Shown here: one piece after another, positions 8,586 through 16,829 of the stretch
Layout of the letters: each line of letters opens with the position of its first letter
Position numbering within the stretch: position 1 is the first letter of the stretch
From: Gordonia heveisoli
GTDB lineage: Bacteria; Actinomycetota; Actinomycetes; Mycobacteriales; Mycobacteriaceae
DNA: 64,000 nt
Assembly (NCBI RefSeq): GCF_030315745.1
Contig: NZ_JASXSH010000016.1
Span: forward strand, 46,393 to 110,392
Direction: 5' to 3'
Made by a program: the position numbers and the translations under genes
The notes under the pieces: generated by a model
What the model was told of the DNA's origin: nothing
Seen by the model: the letters and a program-made list of their open reading frames with translations, nothing else
Databases searched by the model: none

Positions 8586-9608
8586 CGGCCCATCCATCTG
8601 ATCGCGGCCGCACCCGCGAAATCTCCGGCGTGGGCGAAGGCCGCGGTCATCACCACATCGCCGGGGGCGATCCGCCAGTCCTCGATCGCCGCGTCCAGGG
8701 TGACCGGGATGCCGACACCGAACAGGTTTCCGCATTCGTCGAAGGTGTCCGGATGACGTTCGGCGGGCAGTTCCAGCGCTTCGCGCCAGTTGCGCAGGAA
8801 GATCCGGTTGGGCTGGTTGGTGATCAGCCAGTCCAGATCGGGTGGGGCAATCCCCACCTCGTCGGCCACCTCGATCGCCGTCTCCGGGACCATCCGGTTC
8901 CCACGGGCGAGAACCTTGATGATCTTGGCGTCGGTGAATCCGATGTGGATCTGCCCCGAACCCGCCTCCCAGTACTTGCGGTCGGGTTCGGCGGCGGCCA
9001 CCACTGTCGCCCGAGTACTGACCGTAGGAGTGGCAGCGTGAGCCCAGAACGGGGCTACCCCTGGACATGTCGGCGGTCACCACGGCCATGGCCGCACCAT
9101 CTCCGGGTATCGCGGCCTGCGGCTTGCCCCGAACCCGACTCTGGGTGAACACCTGCGACGCACTGTTCTGCGCCAGTGCGATGATCGCCCGGCGACCGGC
9201 TCCGCCGTGTATCAGCGCGGCAGCCAGCTCGATCATGTACACGAAAGCCGCACACCCGCCGTTGTGGACGTCGAGCACCACATTCGGGCGTAGACCGAGG
9301 CGATGGGCGAGTTCACCACCGCATCCGCGCACCGGGACCTCCGGCAATTGACTGTGCGTGAGCACGATGTCGGCGGAGTCGAGGAAGTCGTCGCCGTGCC
9401 TGCTCTGCAACCTGCGCGCCGCGGCGAGCATCATGTCCGCCGACGTTTCTCCCTCGGCGGCATGGTGACGGAATGCGGGCGGGGCGAACATCGGGTTGCC
9501 GCTCAGCCGATCGTCCTCCGCGAACTCGGCGAAATATGATGCGGGGACCCGTTTTTCCGGTAGATATCCGGCGACGTCGAGTAGTGCGACAGGTGCGACG
9601 CCGATCAT
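8582..9608 (-). pseudogene. Ketoacyl-ACP synthase III-like gene with a +1 frameshift
   Basis: The N-terminal part reads from ATG 9608 in one frame: VLDVHNGGCAAFVYMIEL carries the nucleophilic Cys at about residue 119, and IPGDGAAMAVV follows. After SYGQYSGD near 9015 homology continues in another frame (VVAAAEPDRKYWEAGSG onward) to the stop at 8582. One extra base, possibly in the CCC run at 9010-9012, would explain it. The C-terminal half has NQPNRIF where FabH has HQAN, so the usual His is Asn; ECGNLFGVGIP keeps the catalytic Asn. The gene overlaps the stop of the upstream SRPBCC-like gene by ATGA. It could be a true pseudogene, a sequencing error, or recoding. Left unshifted, the first frame stays open and runs into the aminotransferase. 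Confidence 0.75.
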
Positions 9609-10270
9609 CGGCTCATCCATTCTGGTGTCAGGGGCAGGCCGTGGGAGTGCCGGTACTCGGCGATCGCGGTGATGTTGTCGAGTTCGATCTGGTGGCCGAT
9701 GTTGAACATCCCCCAGTGGTCGCCGACCCACTCCTCGCGTGCGGGTGGGGCGAGTTCGGGAAAGGGGTTCTCGTCGTAGAACGGGTGACGGCAGTTGTTC
9801 CACAGCACCACCGATCCCGGCTTGTTCAACACGATCTGCGCGTCGACGACCCGCATCAGATAGATCATCCAGAGGTGTTGGCCCTGATCCCACGCACAGT
9901 GATAGTCGACGGTCATCACATGCGGATCGCATTCGGTGCGAACATAGATTTCGGTGTCCTCGCCGAGGCGGTCGTACGCGTGCCACAGGCCGGGTTCGTC
10001 GGTGGTCGTGAAATCGCGCAATCCGTATGTCCACTCGCTCAGGGCGCGGGTATCGGCCAGCCATTCGTACAACGGACGCGGTGGTGCGTCGACGTAGCCC
10101 TGGACCGGACAGAAGTCGCCGTAGATCGCGTCATGCGGATAGACGGATCGGATCCGTTCGGCGACAATCGGTTCCGCCACCGGTCTGGGGTGGGTCTCGA
10201 TCCTGGTCAGCCCGGGTAGCGTGGCCGCGTCGTCGCCGAGGTCGTTCAGCATGGGATAGACGGTGGTCAT
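9605..10270 (-). CDS. SRPBCC-like protein in biosynthetic operon
   Basis: The 221-residue protein has the outline of an SRPBCC/START-like ligand-binding fold: RPLYEWLADTRALSEWTYGL resembles the entry helix region of polyketide cyclase-like proteins. Beta strands follow (IYVRTECDPHVMTVDYHC; LWMIYLMRVVDAQIVL; SVVLWNNCRH) and a long C-terminal helix region (GHQIELDNITAIAEYRHS). It is unusually rich in Trp, Tyr and His. An AGGTGA ribosome binding site lies 4 nt after the stop of the ThDP gene, and its own stop overlaps the ketoacyl synthase start. A role as cyclase, lyase or carrier of the pathway intermediate is inference; the family assignment itself is moderate. Confidence 0.6.
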   Translation of the reverse strand: MTTVYPMLNDLGDDAATLPGLTRIETHPRPVAEPIVAERIRSVYPHDAIYGDFCPVQGYVDAPPRPLYEWLADTRALSEWTYGLRDFTTTDEPGLWHAYDRLGEDTEIYVRTECDPHVMTVDYHCAWDQGQHLWMIYLMRVVDAQIVLNKPGSVVLWNNCRHPFYDENPFPELAPPAREEWVGDHWGMFNIGHQIELDNITAIAEYRHSHGLPLTPEWMSR

Positions 10271-10274
10271 CAGG

Positions 10275-12050
10275 TCACCTCTCGTTGAGAAACGGTGCGA
10301 ATGGGGGGATCTCGTCGGGATCGACGTCGATGACGAGACAGTTGGGGCCGTCGGCGGTCAGCAGATCCGCACTCGCGGCCCGCAGTAGCAGCGGATCGTG
10401 ACTGGTGCGAACGTCCAGGCCGGGGAACATGGCCGCGAGGCCGGGTGCGAAATCGGTGTGCCCGAAACGGTTCAGGCTCGGGGTGCCAGGGAAGAACTGC
10501 TTCTCCCGCGTGATGCACATACCGTGCGCATCGTTGTTCAGGATCACCAGCGTCACCGGCGCGGAGTACTCGATCGCGGTGTGGATCTCCATGCCGTGCA
10601 TGAAGAATGCGCCGTCGCCGGCGATCACGACGGTGCGTCGTGGCTGTCGCCGATGGGCGACGCTGGCCGAGATGGCATATCCGACCCCGGCGGCGATGGC
10701 GTATCCCATCCCGCCCATCCCGAGCGCGACGGTGAAACGTCCAGGACCGAACGGCAAGTGATGGGTGGCGGCGGCGCCGGCGTTGCCCGCGTCGGCGAAG
10801 ACCGCACATCCCGGCGGCATCGACGCACCGACGATCTCGATCGCCCGACGCAGCGACAGTCGGGTACCGGTGTCGTGGCTCGGTACGGCCAAGGAGGTGC
10901 GGACGGCTGCCGGTCGACGCCCTGGTTCCAGACCGGAGTCACGCAACGCCTCCGACAACCGGTGCAGCGCGGCAGGCAGATCCGGGCATTCGATCGACGA
11001 CGACCCCTCCCCGCCGGTGCCCTCGGGTGGACGCGGGGCCGCCCGGCCGAGATGGACGACCGGCCGCTCGGCGAGCAGGTCGTCGAGGCCGAACCGGTCG
11101 GTCACCGACATCCGGCACCCGATCGACAGGACCACGTCGGCCTCGGCAATCGCCCGCCGCGCCGACGGATGTCCCATCACGCCGGTCACACCGGCACAGG
11201 ACCGGACGTCCCCGACCGCATCCCGGCCACCGGGGGACGCCACCGTTTGTGCACCGAGTTGGGCTGCCAGTAGGTCGATCTCGTTGCCGAGACGTCCGAC
11301 GGAAGCCTCCTCGCCGACCCACACACAGATGGTCCGCCCTCTTCCACGCAGTCGGGCGAGTTCGGCGGCCAGCGCCCCGATCTCCCGGTCCGGGAAGGGT
11401 TCCGGTGTCGTCATCCACTCGTGCGCAGCCGCGCCGATGACCGCATCGGACGCCTGGACATCGCGCGGGATCGCCAGTGCTGCCGGATATCCCGAAGCCA
11501 GTGTGGCTGCCGCCCTGCACATCGCAGCATCGACCTCGCGCGCGTCACGGATGATCTCGCAGGACCCGACCACCCCCGACAGGGTGGTGAGGAAATCGAT
11601 GGTGTCCGGCGGCGTGAGCATGTCCTGGAAGGCACCCGCACCGGTCAGCGCGCACGGCGGCATCCCGATCAGCGCGAGCACCGGGACCCGGCTGTCGTAG
11701 GACTCGGCCAGCGCCGGCAGCACATTCATCGCACCGCCACCCGACGTGGTGATCACCGCACCATATCCGCCGGTGATCCGGGCGGTGCCGTCGGCCATGG
11801 CACCGGCGGCGAATTCGTGTTTGGCCACCACCGGGGCCATCCCCGGCGCTCGGACCGCGGCGTCGTAGATGTGCTCGATGTTTGCGCCGTGGACCCCGAA
11901 GATGACCGGGATGTCGAGCCCGCGGAGGAGGTCGACCAGGTGGTCGGCCACCGACCGGGTGGTGTCCGCCTCGGCAACACCCCGTCGGGGTACGTCCCGC
12001 GTGGGGGCACGCTGCCGTCTGACGCTCTGGTGGGAGGCAATCGCTGTCAT
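10275..12050 (-). CDS. Thiamine diphosphate-dependent enzyme, acetolactate synthase-like
   Basis: The 591-residue ThDP enzyme has the three expected domains: PYR domain with catalytic Glu in AKHEFAAGAMADG near residue 79, a central domain (VVLSIGCRMSVTDRFG), and PP domain with GDGAFFMHGMEIH and the paired NN about 27 residues later (VILNNDAHGM), the ThDP/Mg motif. The family decarboxylates 2-oxo acids and often ligates the activated aldehyde to a second carbonyl. No ilvN or ilvC is nearby, and it heads an operon with ketoacyl synthase III and an aminotransferase, so a dedicated acyloin or C-C ligase role is more likely than valine/isoleucine synthesis (inference). ATG 12050 is chosen; GTG 12071 is an alternative and neither has a good ribosome binding site. 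Confidence 0.85.
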   Translation of the reverse strand: MTAIASHQSVRRQRAPTRDVPRRGVAEADTTRSVADHLVDLLRGLDIPVIFGVHGANIEHIYDAAVRAPGMAPVVAKHEFAAGAMADGTARITGGYGAVITTSGGGAMNVLPALAESYDSRVPVLALIGMPPCALTGAGAFQDMLTPPDTIDFLTTLSGVVGSCEIIRDAREVDAAMCRAAATLASGYPAALAIPRDVQASDAVIGAAAHEWMTTPEPFPDREIGALAAELARLRGRGRTICVWVGEEASVGRLGNEIDLLAAQLGAQTVASPGGRDAVGDVRSCAGVTGVMGHPSARRAIAEADVVLSIGCRMSVTDRFGLDDLLAERPVVHLGRAAPRPPEGTGGEGSSSIECPDLPAALHRLSEALRDSGLEPGRRPAAVRTSLAVPSHDTGTRLSLRRAIEIVGASMPPGCAVFADAGNAGAAATHHLPFGPGRFTVALGMGGMGYAIAAGVGYAISASVAHRRQPRRTVVIAGDGAFFMHGMEIHTAIEYSAPVTLVILNNDAHGMCITREKQFFPGTPSLNRFGHTDFAPGLAAMFPGLDVRTSHDPLLLRAASADLLTADGPNCLVIDVDPDEIPPFAPFLNER

Positions 12051-12192
12051 GTGCCCACAGTGCGCCCACACACCTGAAGGTTCACTGAAGCGGCCATTCG
12101 CCCAGGCTCTTTCGGCTCCTCGATGATCGGCTTACGATGACCCCAGGGGTGTCACAACCGTCTTCGGTCGGTGATGCCACGCGAGGAGTCAC

Positions 12193-13701
12193 ATGAGCGG
12201 ATCATCGTCCGGCGCTTCGGCGTCGCGGTCGGCGGGATTCCGAAAGCTGTTCCGCCGCAACCAGGGTGTGCGCGCGCGATCGACGATCGTGGGTACCGTC
12301 CTGCTCACGGTGGCGCTGGCGATCGGCGCGGCGGTGATGCTGGTCATGCTCGATCGCACCAACAACCGCACCATGTACAACGCGACCAACTACCACGCGT
12401 ACGAGCTGGCCGAGATGATCCGCAGCGGCGGCGTCGCCTCCATTCCGGCCAACGAACTCGTCGCCGGCAGTGGCGGCGCGGACATGATTCAGGTGGTCGA
12501 CGCGCACGGCCGGATCGTCGCGGCCTCACCCAACGCGCCCGCCGTCCCCCTCTCCGACGCGAACCCGGCGGGCGGTGGGGCATCCTCGATCTCCGGGCCG
12601 ATGGTTCCCGGCGACGACACCACCTATTGCGGCACCGTCGTCACCGCGGTGTTCGGGGATCAGCAGTATCGCGTGATCGCCGTCATCTCCGCCGAACCCT
12701 TTCGTCAGTCGCTGCTCAATACGGCCATCATCCTGGCCATCGAATTGCCGATCCTGATCGGCCTCGCGGCCATCGCCATCTACTATTTCGCCGGTCGCGC
12801 GATGCGCCCGGTCGGGCGAATCACCTCCCAGGTCAACGCGATCACCTCGTCGGATCTCTCCCGCCGGGTCCCGGTACCCACCACCGACGACGAGATCACC
12901 CGGCTGGCGACGACGATGAACGAGATGCTCGACCGCCTCGACCGCGGTCGGCATGCGCAGCTGCGGTTCATCGGCGACGCCTCCCACGAGATGCGCAGTC
13001 CGCTCACCACGATCGTCGGGATGCTCGATCTCGCCGACTGCACGGACTCGGCCATCGACCTCGACACCGTCCGCACGATCCTGCTGCCCGAGGCGCAGCG
13101 GATGCAGAAGATGGTCGAAGACCTGCTACTGCTCGCACGTGCCGACGAGTCCGGCCTCGGTCTGACGATCCGCGACGTGGATCTCGACGATCTGGTCACC
13201 GCGGAGGTCCGGCGGATCCGATCGCTCGGCCTGGCGACGGTCACCGCGACGATCATGCCGATCCGCGTGTCGGGTGACCCGGAGAAGTTGGGCCGCGCCC
13301 TGCGCAACCTCACCGAGAACGCCATCGCGCACGCCTCGACGACGGTCGGTGTGCACATGTCGGTCGACCCCGAAGGCGGGCTGGCCCGCATCTCCGTCGC
13401 CGACGACGGCCCCGGAATCCCGCTCGCGTCCCGAACCGCCGTCTTCGAGCGATTCACCCGGCTCCGCCCCGATCGTCGTACCGCCGACGGTTGCGGGCTG
13501 GGACTCTCGATCGTGCACGAGATCGTTCGCGCACACGGTGGCACGGTCGAGGTCGTCGGTCCGTCGCCCGGATTCACCCACGGTGCCACCTTCGTCATCA
13601 CCCTCGACGTGCCCGACGCACCGTCCGATGAATCGACCGACACATCCACGGCGGGGCGCCCGGCCTCCGAGAGTTCGACTCAGATGGCGCGCAGGCGATA
13701 G
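12193..13701 (+). CDS. Two-component sensor histidine kinase
   Basis: The 502-residue membrane kinase has a basic N-terminus, TM1 near residues 32-53 (VGTVLLTVALAIGAAVMLVM), an extracytoplasmic sensor of about 120 residues, TM2 near 176-203, and a HAMP linker. The H-box FIGDASHEMRSPL has phospho-acceptor His265; the N-box is NLTENAIAHA, with DDGPGIP and GCGLGLSIV in the ATPase domain. A Ser/Thr-rich tail ends the protein. TACGAT near 12134 is a candidate -10. Its 3' end overlaps the response regulator gene (13680-14351, opposite strand) by 22 bp, so the likely partners are convergent rather than co-operonic. The architecture resembles OmpR-partner kinases such as TcrY/MprB types; the signal is unknown. 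Confidence 0.93.
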   Translation: MSGSSSGASASRSAGFRKLFRRNQGVRARSTIVGTVLLTVALAIGAAVMLVMLDRTNNRTMYNATNYHAYELAEMIRSGGVASIPANELVAGSGGADMIQVVDAHGRIVAASPNAPAVPLSDANPAGGGASSISGPMVPGDDTTYCGTVVTAVFGDQQYRVIAVISAEPFRQSLLNTAIILAIELPILIGLAAIAIYYFAGRAMRPVGRITSQVNAITSSDLSRRVPVPTTDDEITRLATTMNEMLDRLDRGRHAQLRFIGDASHEMRSPLTTIVGMLDLADCTDSAIDLDTVRTILLPEAQRMQKMVEDLLLLARADESGLGLTIRDVDLDDLVTAEVRRIRSLGLATVTATIMPIRVSGDPEKLGRALRNLTENAIAHASTTVGVHMSVDPEGGLARISVADDGPGIPLASRTAVFERFTRLRPDRRTADGCGLGLSIVHEIVRAHGGTVEVVGPSPGFTHGATFVITLDVPDAPSDESTDTSTAGRPASESSTQMARRR

Positions 13702-14351
13702 CCCGCACCACGCACGGTCTCGATGGACCGGACCCCGAACGGTGCGTCGATCCGCTTGCGCAGATAGCCGACATACACCTCGACGATGTTGGGGTCGCCC
13801 TCGAAGTTCTGATCCCACACCGAATGCAGGATCTCAGTCTTGGAGACCACCGTGTCGTGGTTACGGATCAGAAACTCAAGGACTGCGAATTCCCTTGGGG
13901 TCAGCTCGATCTGGCGGCCGTCTCGGGTGACGGTGTGATTGGCCGGGTCGACGACCAGTCCACCGGCGACCAACTGCGCAGGCCGCTCCGGCGCACCGCG
14001 TCGCAACAGTGCACGCAGCCGCGCCATCAGCACGACCACGGAGAAGGGTTTGACGAGGTAGTCGTCGGCGCCACAATCGAGGGCCTCCGCCTGATCGTAT
14101 TCGCCGTCCTTGGCGGTCAGCATCAGCACCGGGGTCCAGATCTCGCGGGAGCGCATCTCGTCGAGCACCCGATAGCCGTTGAGCCGGGGCAACATGATGT
14201 CGAGGACGATGACGTCGAACTCACCCTCCGTGGCCCGCCACAACCCGTCGACCCCGTTGTCGGACAACGTGACCGCCCAACCGTCGGCGGTCAGTGCCCG
14301 ACGCACGGTCTCGGCGACCCGCGGGTCGTCGTCGACGACGAGTGCGTGCAC
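13680..14351 (-). CDS. OmpR/PhoB-family response regulator
   Basis: The 223-residue regulator has a receiver domain with acidic cluster DDD at 7-9, phospho-acceptor Asp51 (VLDIMLP), Thr79 and Lys101 (VKPF), then a winged-helix domain ending ETVRGAGYRL, typical of the OmpR/PhoB class. It should bind DNA direct repeats when phosphorylated, most likely by the kinase at 12193-13701, whose 3' end it overlaps. It starts 9 bp after the stop of the Fpg-like gene on the same strand, so it is probably transcribed from the promoter upstream of that glycosylase. Confidence 0.95.
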   Translation of the reverse strand: MHALVVDDDPRVAETVRRALTADGWAVTLSDNGVDGLWRATEGEFDVIVLDIMLPRLNGYRVLDEMRSREIWTPVLMLTAKDGEYDQAEALDCGADDYLVKPFSVVVLMARLRALLRRGAPERPAQLVAGGLVVDPANHTVTRDGRQIELTPREFAVLEFLIRNHDTVVSKTEILHSVWDQNFEGDPNIVEVYVGYLRKRIDAPFGVRSIETVRGAGYRLRAI

Positions 14352-14360
14352 GCGATCACC

Positions 14361-15248
14361 TCATTTCAGCAACCGGGACATCCGTCGATCTGCCAGGACC
14401 TTTCCGCCGGTCTGGCAGGTCGGGCAGTACTGGAAGGACCGGTCGGTGAAGGACACCTCGCGGACGGTATCCCCGCAGACCGGACACGGCAGCCCGGTGC
14501 GGGCATGGACGCGCAGACCGGTGCGCTTCTCCGATTTCAGGCGCGCCACCTCCTGACCGTCGAGACGCGCGATGGCGTCACCGAGCACGGCGCGGATCGC
14601 GTCGTGCAGGGTTGCCACCTGCTCGGCGGACAGCGACTTCGCGGTCGCGAACGGCGACAGTCGCGCGACGTGCAGGATCTCGTCCGAGTAGGCGTTACCG
14701 ATGCCTCCCATGATGCGCTGATCGGTCAGGACGTTCTTGATCCGACCTGCGTGTCCGGCCAGGATCGTCGCGAAGGCGGCTTCGTCGAGGGCGAGGACGT
14801 CGGGGCCCAGGGTCGCCACCCGATCGATCTCGGCCAGGTCGCGCACCACCCACACCGCGAGCCGCTCCTGCGTGCCCGCCTCGGTGACATCGAAGCCCTC
14901 GCCGGGCAGCCCGCAGTGCACCCGCAACGCGATCGGCGACCGACCGCCCGGACGCAACGGCTTCGGGGACAGGTCCTCACTCCAGCGCAGCCAGCCCGCC
15001 CGGGACAGGTGGATGACGACCGAAATCGTCGGATCGTCGGCGGACTCCGATCCGGGCACGGTGTGGATGACCAGGTATTTTCCGACGCGTCCCACGGATT
15101 CGATGATCCGGCCGGGCAGCGCGGTGACGGGCGGATCAGCGGTCTTGAGCACCGACAACGATGCGACGTCGACCCGCCGGATCGGGAGTCCGGCTGCTCG
15201 TCCGTCGACATAGTCGGCGATGGCAGTCACCTCGGGAAGCTCGGGCAT
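14361..15248 (-). CDS. Fpg/Nei family DNA glycosylase
   Basis: The 295-residue protein begins MPELPEV, so Pro2 and Glu3 are the catalytic residues of the Fpg/Nei family after Met removal. GGIGNAYSDEILHVARLSP is the helix-two-turn-helix region. The C-terminal zinc finger is complete: CPVCGDTV and CPTC with the intervening SFQYC. The enzyme class removes oxidised bases and cleaves the resulting AP site in base-excision repair. ATG 15248 is fixed by the requirement for Pro2. It lies divergent from the CysQ-like gene with 25 bp between starts and probably shares a transcript with the downstream response regulator. The exact lesion specificity (8-oxoG or oxidised pyrimidine) cannot be settled here. 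Confidence 0.9.
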   Translation of the reverse strand: MPELPEVTAIADYVDGRAAGLPIRRVDVASLSVLKTADPPVTALPGRIIESVGRVGKYLVIHTVPGSESADDPTISVVIHLSRAGWLRWSEDLSPKPLRPGGRSPIALRVHCGLPGEGFDVTEAGTQERLAVWVVRDLAEIDRVATLGPDVLALDEAAFATILAGHAGRIKNVLTDQRIMGGIGNAYSDEILHVARLSPFATAKSLSAEQVATLHDAIRAVLGDAIARLDGQEVARLKSEKRTGLRVHARTGLPCPVCGDTVREVSFTDRSFQYCPTCQTGGKVLADRRMSRLLK

Positions 15249-15273
15249 GACTCCAGTGTGCTCTAGTAAGGGG

Positions 15274-16014
15274 ATGAACTCCCGCCTTTCCGACGCCGAG
15301 CTGGCCGCGCGGATCGCCGAGGGGGCCGGGCAGATCCTGCTCGGGGTCCGGCACGGCAACCTGATCGACGGGCGACTGCTCGGCGACGTCGGCGATCAGA
15401 TGGCGCAGGCCTGGATCGGCACGGTGCTCGCCCGGCATCGCCCCCATGACGCGGTGCTCTCCGAAGAGGCGGCCGACGTTGGCAATCGGGCGAGCGCCGA
15501 TCGTGTCTGGATCATCGACCCGCTCGACGGCACAAGGGAATTCGCATCGGGCACCGACGACTGGGCGGTGCACGTCGCGCTCACCGAGAACGGGACGGTG
15601 ACCGAGGCCGCGGTCTCGTTGCCGGCCACCGGCGAGGTATTCCGCGCCGACAGTGTCGACGCACCGACCGGACCGCTGACGCACCGGCTGGCGACCTCGC
15701 GCTGGGGCGGCTCGTATGAGACGAGTTGGGTCGCCACCCGCCTGCATCTGAACATGGTGGCGATCGGCTCGGCCGGGGCCAAGGCGATGGCGGTGGTCCG
15801 CGGCGACGCCGATGCCTATGTGCACGCGGGTGGCCAGTACGAATGGGACAACGCGGCCCCGGTCGGGGTCGCGCTCGCCGCGGGCCTGCATTGCAGCAGG
15901 CTCGACGGCGCCGAGATCATCTACAACCAGCCACACCCCTACATGCCCGACTTCGTCATCTGCCGACCGGAGATTCGCGACGAGATGCTGGCCGCACTGG
16001 CCCAGATCTGGTGA
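15274..16014 (+). CDS. cysQ: Inositol monophosphatase-family phosphatase, CysQ-like
   Basis: The 246-residue Mg-dependent phosphatase has metal-site motifs SEE (64-65) and DPLDGTREF (82-90), and the C-terminal GGQYEWDNAAPVGVA with the last metal Asp. The short length and the DGTREF variant match actinobacterial CysQ, which hydrolyses 3'-phosphoadenosine 5'-phosphate (and fructose 1,6-bisphosphate or inositol phosphates in vitro for Rv2131c). It would recycle PAP from sulfation. The ATG follows an AAGGGG at its very edge, and the spacing from the divergent glycosylase start is only 25 bp, so the two genes must share a control region. Other IMPase activities remain possible. Confidence 0.85.
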   Translation: MNSRLSDAELAARIAEGAGQILLGVRHGNLIDGRLLGDVGDQMAQAWIGTVLARHRPHDAVLSEEAADVGNRASADRVWIIDPLDGTREFASGTDDWAVHVALTENGTVTEAAVSLPATGEVFRADSVDAPTGPLTHRLATSRWGGSYETSWVATRLHLNMVAIGSAGAKAMAVVRGDADAYVHAGGQYEWDNAAPVGVALAAGLHCSRLDGAEIIYNQPHPYMPDFVICRPEIRDEMLAALAQIW

Positions 16015-16063
16015 CCGACACCGCGATTGCGTAGCCGCACGTCACGGAGACCGCGGCGTCGGC

Positions 16064-16825
16064 CTACGAATTCGAGGGTTTACGGAGCAGGTAGATGTCC
16101 ATGATCCAGCCGATGCGGGCGCGCGCCTCGGCGCGCACGGCGGCGATCTCGTCGGCGACGTCGCCGACCCGACCGCTGATCAGCACCTGATCGTCGGTGC
16201 CCAGGTAGGCGCCCCACCAGATGTGATCGTCGGCGTCGGCGGTCTGCCGAAAAGCCAACTCGCCGTCGAGCATCACCATCTGATTGGAGTCGGCGCCTGC
16301 CGGGGTATCCGCCAACCGGCGGCCGGTGGTGATGTGGATGGGCTCACCGATCCGATTGGCAGTGATCGCGTGAGCGGCGGTCAGGGCACTGGCACTGGTG
16401 ACACCCGGGATCACCTCGACGTCGAGGTCCAGGCCGGGGCGTCGTGCCAGATCGTCGACGATCCGCAGTGTCGAGTCGTACAGGGCCGGGTCACCCCACA
16501 CCAGAAAGGCGGCGACCCCGCCATCGGTGAGCGAGTCGGTGAGTGCGGCGGCGATGAGTTCGGCCCGCGCCTCGTGCCAGCGGCGGACCTCGGCGTCATA
16601 GTCGGCCGGATGACGATCGCGAGGCGGATCGACGAGTTCGATGACGTTGCGCCCGGGTGCGTACCGGTCGACGATGTCGCGGCGCGCCTGCCGCAGATCG
16701 TCTTTCGCCGTGCCCTTGTCGAGCACCACGAAGGCGTCGACGTCGGCCATCGCGTCAATCGCCTCCAGCGTGATCTGACGCGGCCCACCGGGACCGATGC
16801 CGATGACCCGCACCGTGATCCGCAT
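16064..16825 (-). CDS. cobF: Precorrin-6A synthase (deacetylating)
   Basis: The 253-residue SAM-dependent methyltransferase of the tetrapyrrole methylase superfamily begins VIGIGPGGPRQIT and has FLVWGDPALYDST, the GDP loop, then VEVIPGVTSASALTAAHAI. The order and the C-terminal region (IHITTGRRLADTPAG; DDHIWWGAYLG) are those of CobF, which methylates C-1 of precorrin-5 with loss of acetate in the aerobic cobalamin route. No other cob gene is in the window and no B12 riboswitch is visible upstream, so the gene stands alone, as it does in other Corynebacteriales. It is 4 bp downstream of the SDR gene on the same strand and may be co-transcribed. Confidence 0.93.
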   Translation of the reverse strand: MRITVRVIGIGPGGPRQITLEAIDAMADVDAFVVLDKGTAKDDLRQARRDIVDRYAPGRNVIELVDPPRDRHPADYDAEVRRWHEARAELIAAALTDSLTDGGVAAFLVWGDPALYDSTLRIVDDLARRPGLDLDVEVIPGVTSASALTAAHAITANRIGEPIHITTGRRLADTPAGADSNQMVMLDGELAFRQTADADDHIWWGAYLGTDDQVLISGRVGDVADEIAAVRAEARARIGWIMDIYLLRKPSNS

Positions 16826-16829
16826 CCGG

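Noticed and set aside
7530..10064. A single 844-residue open frame over synthase, linker and aminotransferase
   Set aside because: The middle is Arg/Gly-rich with no family features, and the true synthase C-terminus lies in another frame with an ATGA overlap to the aminotransferase start. It is a by-product of the frameshift and is reported as a finding instead.
9605..10270. Polyketide aromatase/cyclase as a firm call
   Set aside because: Only the fold outline fits; no PKS is nearby, so only SRPBCC-like is claimed.
16826..16829. B12 riboswitch for cobF
   Set aside because: There are just 4 bp between the SDR stop and cobF, and no cobalamin-box-like sequence is seen upstream of the SDR gene.
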